64,000 bases of DNA from Cylicocyclus nassatus (GCA_958299035.1 CATQJL010000316.1:21739676-21803675), one strand, 5' to 3'. Positions 13,001 through 20,960 are shown, numbered from the stretch's first letter. Program-made: numbers and translations. The notes: generated from the sequence alone by a model not told the origin.

Positions 13001-14994
13001 TTCATGAGCACAGTACATACCTCATCATATTTGCTACCTAATTCTTTTTTCTACGAACTAAGCTATTCCATTGTTTCAGCTTAACGGTACAATACGCATC
13101 AACGACATCAAACGCGCCAAGATTACTGGAGAAAAAGTTCTTGAAAGGATTGAATTAGCTCTAATCGACAATACATTGAGCGGTGGTAAATGTGTTTTTG
13201 GATTTTATTTTCACGTCGAAGCTTCTATCATCTTACTTGATTAAGCGATGGCAGAGGAAGAGCAGCTAGAAGCTACTATCAGCGAAATAAGTGGATTGGT
13301 GGAGGATGTCATCACAAACTCCATGAAAACTATGGCACTTATCGTGCCTTTGATCAGAAATGGCACGGTGGGTTTCTTTTTCCTTCTTTGGTGTATTTAT
13401 ACAAAGATGATGCTAACTTAGTTTAACATCTGAAAAAACCTTATATTCGGAATCACTTTAAATTTAAGTCTAAGTCTATTACTTGCGAAGCTTTGTTTCA
13501 AAGAGGGTATTTACTACCATGTCAATCGCATACCAAAAAGCAGTCGCGAAAATTCCGACAATTTCGACAATTCCCGTACCGGGGAAGCCGCAGCCTGCTT
13601 TCCGGAAGGGTAATTGGATGGACGCACACGGATGGAAGCGCATTACTGGAGGGGACGTTGCTAACTTGGGGGTTCTCATGCCTCTCCGCTATTCCGAAGC
13701 GATTTTCTCGTTCCCGAAGCGACATTTTTCGCCGCGACTTGGGCATTGGCTTGATATGGGGTCCTACTATCGTAAGCTGCCAAAAGCCCCAGACCCCTAA
13801 TTTAGGATGCACAGTGCCTTTAATACGTTGACGACAACCTGCGTTTTTAGTTCTCTGCCTCTTGGGACAATGCCTTCTACTGACAATTCGAAAAAACTTT
13901 AGCTAAAATCATGCAGATCGTCAACTACAGTATACCGACAGTGATTCTATGAAGCGGGAGAGAAACAAAAGAGCAATCTTTAGAATTAGGCCGTAAGAAC
14001 TTCAGAACTTCAGAAACGGATGTGTTCAAAAATAGCAATCTTTTCAACAAAATTTAAGCCATGACCCACCACGTGGGTCACATAGTCCCACGTGGCAGAC
14101 ATTGAATGACCCACACCGACCTACATTCTCAAAGGACTACGGAAAAGAAAGGACGCATGAGCTGATAAATGTCAACGAAAAACGAAAAACTGATGTCTTC
14201 GAAATTATCGTGAACGTACTTGGGTGCAGATTGTGGGGACGACATGTGGGCTGGGCGAGGAGGGAAGGGGGTTACTATGAATCATTCAAATGGATACTGT
14301 TGAAGCAAACGTAGATTGTGTGAGAAAAGTAGTTGATGATTCTATTTTAGGTTCGTCGTAACGATAACGAGGACGTTCTTGTTGAAAAAGCAGTTTTGGG
14401 CGGATTTTACGGGTAATACAACGGCAACGTACATAACTGTTTACAAATGGAATTGTGAGCACTAAAATTCAGACTTTGGCACGAAAGCTCTCTTAATGCC
14501 TCTCGCCCCCACAACAAATCGCAGACAGCACCTATTCCATCAAACGATAAAAAGCAGTTCTCAACCGATCTCAAAAAGCTTTACGAGGAGCAGTTTGAAG
14601 GATTCCTGAGAATTCCTATCAAATGTAGTAATTTTATTATTAACTGTGTGTTTGGATTCACGACCAATGAGCAGTTTAGGCGTTCGCACCAGCTCAGGAG
14701 AAACGAAATGTAATCAAACCTCTGCTATCTCGAATGGACAGCATTGGCAACCTGATAAAAGTAAAGGGGAGATGTTTACAGGACTAAAGCTAAATGTGCG
14801 CTTTCGCCATTTTGCTCTCACTTCATTTTCCATACAATTTTCAGGATCACGAGATAATACGGCATGGTCCCATTTCACGTGTCGAGTCAATCATAATTGG
14901 GAATGCGACGGTCATTCAACAAAGCAACAGCACATTAAGCACAGCATTTCCCTACTATCCACTCAAGATGAGCAACAACTCAACAACGGTATAG
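987..14994 (+). CDS. Multi-exon gene with tandem micro-exon cassettes and a Cys-free, sequon-rich 3' half (5' end outside window)
   Basis: I do not recognise the family. Exons seen: 987-1079, 1438-1500, 1552-1644, 1695-1802, 1870-1908, 1978-2055, 2121-2171, 2235-2312, 2367-2429, 2480-2569, 6960-7004, 8494-8559, 11784-11893, 13080-13185, 13246-13367, 14351-14412, 14473-14624, 14693-14760, 14845-14994. The first twelve are multiples of three with phase-1 introns on both sides; the last seven chain as 1/0, 0/1, 1/0, 0/2, 2/1, 1/0, 0/stop. No internal stop occurs on this path. The predicted product has no cysteine and many N-x-S/T sites (NLT, NIS, NST, NGS, NGT, NAS, NKS, NAT), suggesting a secreted or luminal glycoprotein. 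That is inference, because no signal peptide is in view. A Bel/Pao element interrupts one intron. More exons could lie between 8560 and 11783 and before 987. Confidence 0.72.
1438..1500 (+). CDS. Cassette exon 2 (short type), 63 nt
   Basis: The acceptor is attctag and the donor is ctg|gtcagt. Phase is 1-1. It encodes ELFPARDQWPDSGDGY plus a short tail: acidic, aromatic and without cysteine. The 358-nt intron before it is the longest between intact early cassettes and holds a GA-rich purine tract. Confidence 0.68.
1552..1644 (+). CDS. Cassette exon 3 (long type), 93 nt
   Basis: A 51-nt intron precedes it. The acceptor is ttttttaag and the donor is atg|gttagt. Phase is 1-1. The core THEYLLLLLYYQYFAEF is the clearest form of the repeated motif. 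Confidence 0.75.
1695..1802 (+). CDS. Cassette exon 4 (long type, extended), 108 nt
   Basis: The acceptor is atcttcag and the donor is ctcg|gttagt. Phase is 1-1. A Gly/Pro-rich lead (NSMPGGFM) is followed by QDYYLLLIYYRYYMEY. It follows another long exon with no short exon between, and its lead resembles a short-type exon. It may be a fusion of a short and a long cassette. Confidence 0.72.
1870..1908 (+). CDS. Cassette exon 5 (short type), 39 nt
   Basis: The acceptor is aattttag and the donor is ctctg|gtcggt. Phase is 1-1. It encodes RYFGSSGYYSRS between split glycine codons and is the smallest exon in the array. Confidence 0.62.
1978..2055 (+). CDS. Cassette exon 6 (long type), 78 nt
   Basis: The acceptor is ggttcttcag at 1977 and the donor is acg|gttggt. 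Phase is 1-1. It encodes YSRQDHLLLLLYYRYYMNY. A stronger-looking acceptor (tttttccag, ending at 1949) would give a 106-nt exon and break the reading frame of the motif, so 1978 is chosen on phase and homology. Use of 1950 would be frame-disrupting. Confidence 0.65.
2121..2171 (+). CDS. Cassette exon 7 (short type), 51 nt
   Basis: The acceptor is tattttttag and the donor is tcag|gtcagt. Phase is 1-1. It encodes EGDLLPEYYGYLDRFRS. Confidence 0.68.
2235..2312 (+). CDS. Cassette exon 8 (long type), 78 nt
   Basis: The acceptor is aatctctag and the donor is ctcg|gttagt. Phase is 1-1. It encodes NLTREYLLSLIYYKYFEDF, including an N-L-T sequon. Confidence 0.72.
2367..2429 (+). CDS. Cassette exon 9 (short type), 63 nt
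   Basis: The acceptor is atttctttag and the donor is cccg|gtcagt. Phase is 1-1. It encodes DWQRLEYLRYKYSNISLSF, with an N-I-S sequon. Confidence 0.7.
2480..2569 (+). CDS. Cassette exon 10 (long type), 90 nt
   Basis: The acceptor is gattttacag and the donor is tttg|gtcagt. Phase is 1-1. It encodes SSMQEYLLLLLRYYYTEF. The intron that follows is 64 nt once the retrotransposon and one target-site copy are removed. Confidence 0.74.
2620..2624 (+). repeat. Target-site duplication, left copy (cctgc)
   Basis: cctgc directly precedes the 5' LTR and recurs at 6946-6950 directly after the 3' LTR. Five-bp duplications are common for Bel/Pao insertions. Confidence 0.8.
2625..2998 (+). repeat. 5' LTR
   Basis: It is identical to 6534-6745 over its first 212 bp (2625-2836) and much more divergent after that. 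A TATA-like cataaata lies near 2878-2885 and an AATAAA at 2949-2954, giving a plausible U3/R/U5 order. Confidence 0.85.
3070..3612 (+). repeat. Seven ~80-bp tandem repeats in the retroelement leader
   Basis: Seven copies of a unit containing 'aattgaacccttctgagc', 'cttcgtgagacgaccagaag' and gtagtaaaagc, spaced about 77-83 bp. The tcgt-gag-acga core of most units can form a small hairpin inside cttc...gaag. The seventh unit is most diverged. Confidence 0.85.
3699..6446 (+). CDS. Bel/Pao gag-protease polyprotein, truncated (no RT/RNase H/integrase)
   Basis: The frame is open from 3699 (after a taa at 3696-3698) to a stop at 6444-6446. The first in-frame ATG is at 3954, then 3972, yet gag-like sequence is already readable upstream (LANQLEEAKRSTASSL). 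Initiation upstream may therefore have been lost or supplied by splicing. Counting from the GTG at 3780: a basic N-terminus, a DUF1759-like region about residues 225-350 (EVPTFSGSYKDYPTFW), a CX2CX4HX4C knuckle (CFRCLQTDHRISDC), a second knuckle with CX2CX4HX3C spacing, and a retropepsin-like domain with FFDGGAQKSFI. Most relatives read D-S/T-G at that site, so the Gly is notable. The last ~110 residues are Lys/Arg-rich with no polymerase motif. Confidence 0.85.
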   Translation, partial: PVSTAFKPIGTLANQLEEAKRSTASSLVTNFLALSKKKSHKGSGPANLTVLDSCAYSVPSQNTSTKADTCSAKARRRQKRKRYKSMRTRQTMAELTLYKARISMACSSISGLEDKVRNIDKAFEFPNTATECNAFIADKIAEIDELQITLTGLLENLEAQVQTAMNFLGAKKDQSDKDRLMNDLAAFLSTEANGLQLEGINWTNRLKYRTRELEKQSGVIHSLASSSMRSPVPDTDTDSCLSTRQNNEHRVRLPVLEVPTFSGSYKDYPTFWTIFNSLIHSNTQLSDTDKFLFLRQALKGSAASMLGNIPVIGKNYDKAVKLLDKRYNKSGCIADLLITELEKFPRAKEDASSCRKMLTDVTEKLTHIECAGVTLDNGRMWRRLILSKFPTSLSEKVFSKEQNENKPLSTEEILEILESAVALKETIALSMDTFQAFEDCKIMARSNFDQEVDERLNYEEDSIAYNSNYGQGNRSSRDSIAQCICGSYQHDATRCTTFQTAAERRNEARKQRLCFRCLQTDHRISDCTSSQSCYKCHENHHTAVCMGSYSASRGTPTKRSQQRSARDQDLPRNPEFAQNSEILHNKSTKRERGMQHVLMTATALAYDYTSTSYKPVTVFFDGGAQKSFINAKKTQALGLPVLQNTTFKIGGFGGSTAHFTSSEVPLTLRTTSAGVAIKAVKIHTKSTLTSAMSTAWLSAEDRRLIRKRKIRVAQPDLKTRRFTPDILIGQDLIDQFILRDRPCTILPSGLILTPTVFGHAISGSSPIYGIKMEEHSQNTAITMVSYNHLVGKGNSMKQKPVTSVEQAERKTSKRRAKKLNPPYPMNIFAQPEKSSTKHESYQRNSASRGQQFDRKRRKPRAQGQFMKMITDAQPGCLASASRLAPKADHDMMADHLTNPRRRQRTRYRNHVIYVT
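6534..6945 (+). repeat. 3' LTR with an internal 34-bp-period duplication
   Basis: It matches LTR1 exactly over 6534-6745 and poorly afterwards. gtcagcggctgttccgc at 6841-6857 is repeated as gtcagcggctgctccgc at 6875-6891, which accounts for most of its extra length over LTR1. An AATAAA lies at 6900-6905. Confidence 0.85.
6946..6950 (+). repeat. Target-site duplication, right copy (cctgc)
   Basis: It matches 2620-2624. The host intron resumes at 6951 and its AG is at 6958-6959, so the element ends 9 nt (14 with the duplication) before the exon. Confidence 0.8.
6960..7004 (+). CDS. Cassette exon 11 (short type), 45 nt, right after the retroelement
   Basis: The acceptor is tatattcag and the donor is actg|gttagt. 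Phase is 1-1. It encodes ENSTDYFESLLPFQT, with an N-S-T sequon. Its position straight after the right target-site copy shows that the Bel/Pao element split an existing intron. Confidence 0.7.
7038..7131 (+). pseudogene. Decayed long-type cassette exon
   Basis: After a pyrimidine-rich stretch and ccaag (7035-7039), sequence corresponding to the long-type motif is readable (LMCDYVIILRRCCYSGIF), but a frame break separates it from the acceptor. The expected g|gt donor is replaced by ttttttgtatcc. It fits the long/short alternation after exon 11. Boundaries are approximate. Confidence 0.5.
7132..8388. other. Intron sequence, no gene recognised
   Basis: The stretch contains G- and C-homopolymer runs (7150-7170, 7421-7433, 7491-7500) and short minus-strand frames near 7353-7714 with no recognisable domain. 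I see no convincing phase-1 exon here. Confidence 0.5.
8389..8460 (+). pseudogene. Second decayed long-type cassette exon
   Basis: From a tatctag acceptor the phase-1 frame reads QMHESSLLPYYIAPDFHLL, which lines up with the long-type motif of exon 10 (MQEYLLLLLRYYYTEFHL). There is no g|gt donor; the frame runs through TTTTTT into a stop. It lies 33 nt before intact exon 12. Confidence 0.5.
8494..8559 (+). CDS. Cassette exon 12 (short type), 66 nt
   Basis: The acceptor is cgtaatttag and the donor is acag|gttggt. Phase is 1-1. It encodes DMLSPGDLPVNVLEELRLR. Its start resembles the lead of exon 4 and the GDLLP of exon 7. It is the last cassette exon I can find before 11784. Confidence 0.62.
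8862..9062 (-). repeat. Dispersed repeat, inverted partner at 9636-9745
   Basis: The complement of 8935-9055 shares 'caaaaccgcatg', 'gctgcagcgca'-like and 'gggatcagtat' blocks with 9636-9745. The two copies form an imperfect inverted pair about 600 bp apart inside the large intron. Confidence 0.65.
9636..9745 (+). repeat. Dispersed repeat, + copy of the 8862-9062 family
   Basis: It reads cgcgccggtcaaaaccgcatg, then ctggaactgttcc and gggatcagtatgaaacc, matching the complement of 8935-9055 with many substitutions. A G homopolymer follows at 9789-9800. Confidence 0.6.
9746..10576. other. Intron sequence, no supported gene
   Basis: A 165-codon frame (10134-10631) runs into the adjacent transposon and has no recognisable domain; I treat it as chance. 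Confidence 0.45.
10577..11308. mobile_element. Foldback DNA transposon with TA duplication (Tc1/mariner-like ends), 732 bp
   Basis: The ends read cacggtgttccaaaaa and, from the other side, cagggtgtcccaaaaa, flanked by TA at 10575-10576 and 11309-11310. Arms of roughly 320 bp are inverted copies (for example ccgctaccgtacttctcatc versus its complement near 11000-11030). The spacer is about 10897-10980. TA target and this end are typical of Tc1/mariner non-autonomous elements; no transposase is present. Confidence 0.8.
11456..11611. mobile_element. Small inverted-repeat element (MITE-like), 156 bp
   Basis: The ends are caactggattggcggcttga and its near-perfect complement at 11588-11611. The centre is GC-rich. 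No clear target duplication. Confidence 0.6.
11784..11893 (+). CDS. 3'-half exon 1 of the cassette gene, 110 nt
   Basis: The acceptor is ataatttag and the donor is aaag|gtaatt. It enters in phase 1, as the cassette array requires, and leaves in phase 0. It encodes ANGSMSSPSFASQLILRIL and more, with an N-G-S sequon. Another frame is also open here; this one is chosen because it joins the next exon in phase. Confidence 0.6.
12602..12938. mobile_element. Foldback MITE with aggcagYgtctcggca end
   Basis: The left part (aggcagtgtctcggcagaat, cttctcgccatgaaaa, tctgggctttttagc) is complementary to the right part (12780-12938), giving an imperfect palindrome with a G run at the centre. The same end occurs at 8751 and on the TTAA-flanked element at 47622-48068. 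Confidence 0.65.
13080..13185 (+). CDS. 3'-half exon 2, 106 nt
   Basis: The acceptor is attgtttcag and the donor is ggtg|gtaaat. Phase 0 in, phase 1 out. It encodes LNGTIRINDIKRAKITGEKV followed by a Glu/Leu-rich helix-like stretch. N-G-T sequon. Confidence 0.68.
13246..13367 (+). CDS. 3'-half exon 3, 122 nt
   Basis: The acceptor is gattaag and the donor is cacg|gtgggt. Phase 1 in, phase 0 out. It encodes AMAEEEQLEATISEISGLVE and a Val/Met-rich continuation ending in N-G-T. The acceptor lacks the usual TTTC. Confidence 0.62.
13479..13831. other. GC-richer block in the intron, repeat-like, no exon supported
   Basis: Four overlapping frames of 63-112 codons on both strands lie in this block, which differs in composition from its AT-rich surroundings. 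I see no splice sites or domain consistent with the host gene, and treat it as an inserted repeat. Confidence 0.4.
14351..14412 (+). CDS. 3'-half exon 4, 62 nt
   Basis: The acceptor is tctattttag and the donor is acgg|gtaata. Phase 0 in, phase 2 out. It encodes VRRNDNEDVLVEKAVLGGFY. Confidence 0.66.
14473..14624 (+). CDS. 3'-half exon 5, 152 nt
   Basis: The acceptor is taaaattcag and the donor is aaat|gtagta. Phase 2 in, phase 1 out. It encodes LWHESSLNASRPHNKSQTA, then a Lys/Glu-rich stretch. It carries N-A-S and N-K-S sequons. A second AG (tcgcag, 14525) inside would not preserve the frame from exon 4. Confidence 0.62.
14693..14760 (+). CDS. 3'-half exon 6, 68 nt
   Basis: The acceptor is cgcaccag and the donor is aaaa|gtaaag. 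Phase 1 in, phase 0 out. It encodes SQEKRNVIKPLLSRMDSIGN. An in-frame alternative acceptor (ctcag) lies 5 nt later but does not match the incoming phase. Confidence 0.58.
14845..14994 (+). CDS. 3'-half terminal exon, 150 nt, stop TAG
   Basis: The acceptor is caattttcag. Phase 0 in; stop at 14992-14994. It encodes DHEIIRHGPISRVESIIIGN, then N-A-T, N-S-T and N-N-S-T sequons. The gtatag at the end could also act as a donor, but the AATAAA close downstream favours termination here. Confidence 0.66.
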   Translation, partial: DHEIIRHGPISRVESIIIGNATVIQQSNSTLSTAFPYYPLKMSNNSTTV

Positions 14995-15067
14995 GTGGAA
15001 TAATGTTGAAAAAAGGTGTTTATTATTTTTAAACGAATGAGCACTATGCTGTAAAAATATAAATACA

Positions 15068-15073
15068 AATAAA
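15068..15073 (+). terminator. AATAAA poly(A) signal, 74 bp after the stop
   Basis: Canonical hexamer in an A/T-rich 3' region directly after the modelled stop codon. It supports the end of the cassette gene here. Confidence 0.55.
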
Positions 15074-16491
15074 CGTATGTAAAATAGTTTTTTGATTATC
15101 CACCGTTCTTTGGTGCCACTCCGAATTCTTGTAGCAACATTTTTTCGTTTGATTATGGGGCCAGAGAACAATACTTCATCAAATTAACAAATTGAGCACC
15201 ATGCAGATTGAGTTATAGGGCATTTGAAAAATTGTGACGATGGCCCGACCGCGCACGACACGCACGCCACTTCCGGAATTCGCATTTTCTTGGTTTTTGT
15301 CTTTAGTCGAATGGTTTTTTGCTTCGTATGATAATCAGACACTGAATGTGACTGAGTTGAACGTTGAGGTGATGCCTTCTTGTATGAGCGTTTTCTGCCC
15401 CTGTGGGCGCAAAGTCCGCAGTAAAATTAGTCGTCACGATTTTATAAATGAACTCTATATGTATTTTTGGGACCAAGGCCTGTCATGGATCAGTCAACAT
15501 TTTCAAATAAAATCACGCATACTGCTCTCTGCAGTATACCTCAGGACCTCTGTGAGACTGACAAAACAGATAGAGGTTGTTTTTAGCTCCACCGCAAAAG
15601 AGAATTCCTGAAATGGACTTTCCCGAGGATAGTCGTCATTTTGCTAAAATCCAAAGCTTGACATGTGTGTCAAGCGGTCGTCAATATGTTGATGAAGGTA
15701 TTTGTTCTTCTCTGTTTCAGAAATACGGTAGAAAATCCAAACACAATAGTCATTGTGATTTTACTGTCATTCTTGCTCGCATGTTCCATCATGGCTTAGG
15801 CCCTGGGCATAGCTTACCCGATTTCAATCGCGACGGGATTTGGAAATACTTCAATCGTCCACAACTCATCCTAGGGTGTTTTTGTATGGCATTCTAACAA
15901 TAGAAGATAGGGAACTTTAACAACCTGCGCAAAGAATACATGCTGTGCATTTGGAGTTTGTCGGTATTGCATTTGAAGACATCTGGCAAGTTGACAGATT
16001 TCTTGGGGACTGAAGTCGCATGAGGTATGCCCACGGCGTTATACTTAGTTGAAGTTAGCTACTGCGCATGAGGCAAAGTCATGGAATAGTTTTCTGAACA
16101 CACTGAATTTGGGAACTATACGCGAAACGATATACTTTTACAAAACTACGTTGAATTTCTGTAAGTGACAATTTGAGTGTTTTACACTAGATAAGCCTTA
16201 ATTTCCTGCTTCGCCATATAAGTGGATCTTGTTATTAGCTCATAGAAACATACTTAGAGAGGAAAAGGAGCTCGTCTTACTCTTTACTCTAACACCTTTG
16301 CACCAAATCCCAAGACTGGACACAGACCCCCCCCCCCTCCATAGTTCATGAAATATTCTCACGTTTCAGCGAAATTACTAATTCACCTTACGTGACCATA
16401 ACGGATCTTCAATAATTCAGCTAGATTACAATGATGTCATTTACCCTGCTCTACCTGAAAATACAACCAGCTACTCAAAGCATAGGTCCAG
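15074..16491. other. Intergenic, no gene recognised
   Basis: Frames of 125 and 106 codons (15234-15611, 15577-15897) have no domain I recognise and overlap each other. 'gacatgtgtgtcaagcggtcgtcaa' near 15661 belongs to a small dispersed repeat also seen near 34873. Confidence 0.45.
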
Positions 16492-16696
16492 TCGAGTAGA
16501 TTTTCCGCTTAATATAGTGTGCTTGCACTGCCCGTGGAATGCGGTAAAATTTGCGCGTGAACAAATAGCTATGCCTGTGAAGCCGGCCACTTGCGCGCGC
16601 AAATGCTTGCATTAGTGTTATAGTTGTTCACGCGCAAATTTTACCACACCTCACCGGCAATGCGAGCACACCTTATTGAGCGGAAAATCTACTCGA
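16492..16696. mobile_element. Foldback MITE, ~205 bp
   Basis: The ends tcgagtagattttccgct and agcggaaaatctactcga are inverted copies. Inner blocks ggtaaaatttgcgcgtgaac and gttcacgcgcaaattttacc also pair. No coding capacity. Confidence 0.8.
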
Positions 16697-16849
16697 TAGT
16701 ATTGTCGAGTCATTCGTAATTTAAAAACCAGGTAATCCATAATGCGCAGCACAGCTTTCTTCCCAAAAGATCTACACTGTCAGCTCTCATGTCTACGTGC
16801 CTATGGGGCAAAAAGCGATTGATGATAAAGTTTCGCTACAGTTTGCTAC

Positions 16850-17895
16850 CTAGATTACAAAAAAGCCTTTGACTCTGTGCCTTTGAACTACTTTTTATGA
16901 ATCTAAGAGCGTATGGCATTCAGGGCTGCCTGCTCAAATTTTTGAAATCTCTTCTACTTAACCATACGCAAAAGGTGCAAGTCAATGAATCCTTCTCTTC
17001 TACACACCAAACAACGAGCGGTGTGCCACAGGGAACTTGCCTAGGTCCTGTGATGTTTCTGCTCTATATCAATGATCTATCGACATACCTTCCCCACAAT
17101 ATACTTGCTCAATTTACGCTGACAATACCAAGCTTCTTTGCTACAAATCCCTTAGTCTGATGCAGAGCACCTTGCCATGGAGGGGTGGTCCAAAAGATGG
17201 GAGCTCGACATTTCCATTGAACAAACCTTCAATGCCATAGTCGGGGCTATTCGCCCTCAATGGCAACTCAGTATTGGAAAACAACAACTTCAAGTATTAA
17301 AGCTAAAGACCTTGATGTGACTCACTCTTGCCAGTTGAAGTTCGAGAAGTACATATAGATATAAATGACGCTGCTCACACCAGATGCAATTACATACTAC
17401 GTGCATTTAGAACCACGAATGTCAAAAGGCTCTTTCGCCTCTTCGTCACCCATGTGCGGCCTTTGTTGGAAAATTGTACTCCTCTATGGTCCCCTTACAA
17501 GAAAGCCCAGATTGATGCCATGGAAAGAATTCAACGATCTTTCACGTCTAGAATCTTCGCCCGAGCTGAAATGTTTCGACTGTCATACAAAACTAGACTC
17601 TCCATACTCACCTCGACCTCCCTTTGGTTCAAAGGAGTGATGTACGACCAAAATCTGGTTTTCAAAATTATGACTAGAACAGTTGAGCTGAGAATACAAG
17701 ATTTTTCAGACTGTCAAGTTTTAACAATCTCACTAGAGGACACAACTTCAGGGTTGTAGTAGGAAAAGTTAGAACTAAGCAGTTCTTCAACTCCTTCTCA
17801 ATACGCGTAGTCAAAACTTGGAATGCCCTCCCTGTGGAAGCTGTTAGTGCGAGAAACACCTTCATTTTTAACAGAGAGGTTATAATTGAAATCGC
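16850..17895 (+). pseudogene. CR1-like non-LTR retrotransposon fragment 1 (RT to C-terminus)
   Basis: Broken frames read DYKKAFDSVP, then SGVPQGTCLGPVMFLLYIND (the palm motif preceding the catalytic YADD), then VRPLLENCTPLWSP and WNALPVEAV, which are typical C-terminal landmarks of CR1/jockey-group reverse transcriptases. Several frameshifts and stops make it inactive. The YADD box itself is disrupted (ADNTKLL-like). Confidence 0.82.
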
Positions 17896-18399
17896 AAGGG
17901 TCATTCTGATTTTTGATTGCAGAATGGCAAAAGTCGATGTCCTTTTGTCTTCTCAACAGCAGTACTCTAGCCGGTTTTGGTCTCTCTATCCAGAAGAGCA
18001 AATCGCACTATATGCTATCCCTTCTTAAGCCATATATCGTTTCTTTTCTACCTCATTTCCTTTTCTCGAATGAGTAATCCACCTCCTGAAAGTTTCGTTG
18101 ATTTTTTGTTCGTTTTTCTTGTTCCGTTTTTGCATGTCTCGTTGTCCTATTGGAAATACTTTTTTATGGGGTTAAAGCCAGCTAGCCTCCGCCCATAGGC
18201 TCGCTGGCCTTCAAAAAACGTAATTTCTGAGAGGCAGCAAGATTCCTCACCCGACCGTGGATGTACTTCTCTTTTCTCATAAGATACGATGTTGTCGACT
18301 TTATTAGATAAACCAAATATGTGAGCCTGCACACTACGTGCAGCAACTGACGGCAGTATCTCCTCACCGAAATAAGAGATTTATCCCATTTGAAACTCG

Positions 18400-20300
18400 C
18401 AAAATTGGATATTCAAAATACCCGCATCACCTCCAGTCACTCCTGCTGCAGAAAGACTGCATGGCTGTTCAAGCATTTTGATCTGATAGTCCGCTATACA
18501 AAGAAGTCTGTTGCTATTGCATTCCACCTCAAGAAGTTCCTTGCTAATTATGTGAGACGCTTGGCTCTGTCGCCAGAGCACTCACAGAATCTATATACGT
18601 ATATCGACAGTGAAACTTATACCAAAGAATTTGGTGCTTTGAAAGATAAATTGGATAATGTATGCCTAACTAATCAATCCAAAGCTCAAGCGTTAAGGGC
18701 TTTCTTTGCGAGCACATTTACTACGACATCTTCTTCAACAGCATCTCTTGGGGCGCCTGTGGCGCATATATGCTCAGCTCCGATTATCATGCCTTTTACC
18801 GTAGAACGCTATCCCAAAAGTCTCAAAAATTTAACTTTTGAAACTTTTGAAGGAATCCCACAGATAGTATTCAAGCGATGTGCTAAAGAACTTGCTACTC
18901 CTTCCTCCCACATCTTTAACATCTCCCTCATGTGTGGTGAGGTACCAAGTATTTGGAAAGAAGCTATTGTCACAGCCATTCCAAAAGTCAGTAAACTTCA
19001 AGTGGTTTCTGACTTCAGACCTATTAGCATCAATCCCGTCCCATGCAAAGTTTTGGAACCCCCAGAGCAACACGGCTTTGTTAGTGGTGCTTCTACTGTT
19101 ACCCAGTTGATCGATTCATATCATGATTGGGTCAATGCTATCTTGTTGGGACAGAAAGTGGATGTTATCTACTTTGATCTTTCCAAAGCGTTTGATCTTA
19201 TAAGTCATGCTAAATTGCTGTACAAAGTTGAGCATTATGGAGTTAGAGGCGCCTTACTTGATTGGTTCAAGTCATATCTCCAATCCAAACTGTGACTGTC
19301 CGCGTTGTAAATGAACACTCTGAGCATTTTCCTTGCGTTAGTGGGCTTCTTTAGGGAGGTGTTCTGTCTCCCCTTCTATTTACGGTTTAACTGCTGATTT
19401 ACCCCAGATGTTGAAGACACACCCCGGAATTCATGTACTTATGTATGCAGACGACATAAAAATATACGGAATATACAGCAATGAAAATCGCTATGAGATC
19501 CAAGAAGCTCTACAACATTCTATTGATCTCATGATTTGGTGTTCAAAGTGGGAAATTTCTGTTAACATTGCCAAAAGTTTCATTTTTCACACCGGTAACG
19601 AAGAACAAGTGCATTATGAGCACAATGGAATAGCACTGATCAACAAAACATTCGTCAACGATCTGGGAGTTTTGATAGATTCGAGATTGAAACCGGATCT
19701 ACAGATTGCCTCCGTCACCTCCCCAAATCAACTGATTAAAAATTTTTATTGAAACTTTATAAAGCCCTCGTTATTCCTGTTCTTGAATATGCGACTCAAG
19801 TTTGGGTCCCTCCCTGAGGAAGCACAAGCAGGCATTGGAGAAGGTTCAAAAATTGTTCACAAAACTGCTTTTCTATCGCTGTTTTCCTAATCCAGCTTAC
19901 CCCCGATTACTTCCTAGTTATGAACAGAGGTTGAGAATTCTTGATCTTGAAAGCATTACATATCGGAGAGTTGTTTATGATATCATATTAGCTTTCAGGA
20001 TTTTTAGGGGTGAAACCAGGTTTCAGACCTAGCCATGGAAGGACTAGTGCATTCTATATTAATTTCCGTCACTTCGGTGGCGGCAACGATTTCGTTCCTT
20101 ATTTGAGCAGGACTTTCTTGTTCGCACAGCAGAAATGTTACAAAAATTACCACACGAACTTTTGGCATGTAGTGATAGTTCTTCTTTCAGAAGAGAGCTT
20201 AAAAAAAGAAGATTGAATGACTTTTTTGCAGGTTCAATGTATCTCACTTCCCTTCTTTTATGACTGCGCTGTTGCAACCAGACATGTGCAATGAGCATAA
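18400..20300 (+). pseudogene. CR1-like non-LTR retrotransposon fragment 2 (linker, RT, C-terminus)
   Basis: A 301-codon frame (18390-19295) covers the region between endonuclease and RT (ALRAFFASTFT) and the first RT motifs (IPKVSKL, DFRPISI, FDLSKAFD). A frameshift near 19290-19400 separates it from the YADD block (19444-19455, MYADDIKIYG). The C-terminal part continues in another frame from about 19760 (KVQKLFTKLLFYRCF, LACSDSSSFRRELKKRR). It is the same strand as fragment 1 but a different copy. No endonuclease domain is seen. Confidence 0.85.
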
Positions 20301-20960
20301 TTGGGTTACTGATTAACAGCCATTATTGCAGCTTTGCATGTTGAACTCTACTGCTTTTGAGTTTTTTTACTAACACCGTTCTCATCACCATGTGGTTCAA
20401 GCCTGGGTCACATCTTTATTTTAGCCTGATTCGCATAGCTTGCTTGCTTTGATTGCATGGAAATCATGTTATGCTTATTCTTGCTTTGGAGTTGGGCTCT
20501 CCTCGGCAGACTGGTTGGGCTATAAGCTCCGGTTTGTTTCCTGGAAATCTTTTGAGATCGTGGCTAGCAAACGAAGGGGCATGGGTACCATCTCCTTAGA
20601 TTACAACTCGTTTAGATTCACATTCGTTGTGCAGTACTTGACAGTATTCTGTTTTGCCCATGTAGCAGTGCTCATGGAATTTTGGGCTGTCCCCGGCAGG
20701 CCGGTGGGTGCTTACCCGCCGTCGTTTGCTTGTTTGAATACTTAAGATCGTTTGCTGGCTATCGCGAAAGCATGGGTTCCATCTCTGTGGATATAACTTA
20801 TTATTGACATTCGTAATATCCAGCAGTCTTCTTGCAAGCTAAGCCGTTATTCTTTAGTTTGTATGAAGTCTGAGCTTGAAGCATATGATGATTGTTTGTT
20901 TTAATTTATTACGCCTCGAGCGTATTTAATGAAAATGACAATGAAAATGAAATCCTTTCT
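20301..20960 (+). repeat. 3' tail of the CR1-like element with a two-copy internal repeat
   Basis: Blocks at about 20490-20660 and 20670-20860 are diverged copies (ttgggct..cggca, ggcatgggtaccatctc versus gcatgggttccatctc). The tail ends in an aatgaaaatgacaatgaaaatga run, the kind of short 3' microsatellite usual for CR1-like elements. Confidence 0.6.

Noticed and set aside
13479..13831. Four overlapping frames of 63-112 codons
   Set aside because: Frames on both strands of one GC-richer block inside an intron; no splice or domain support.
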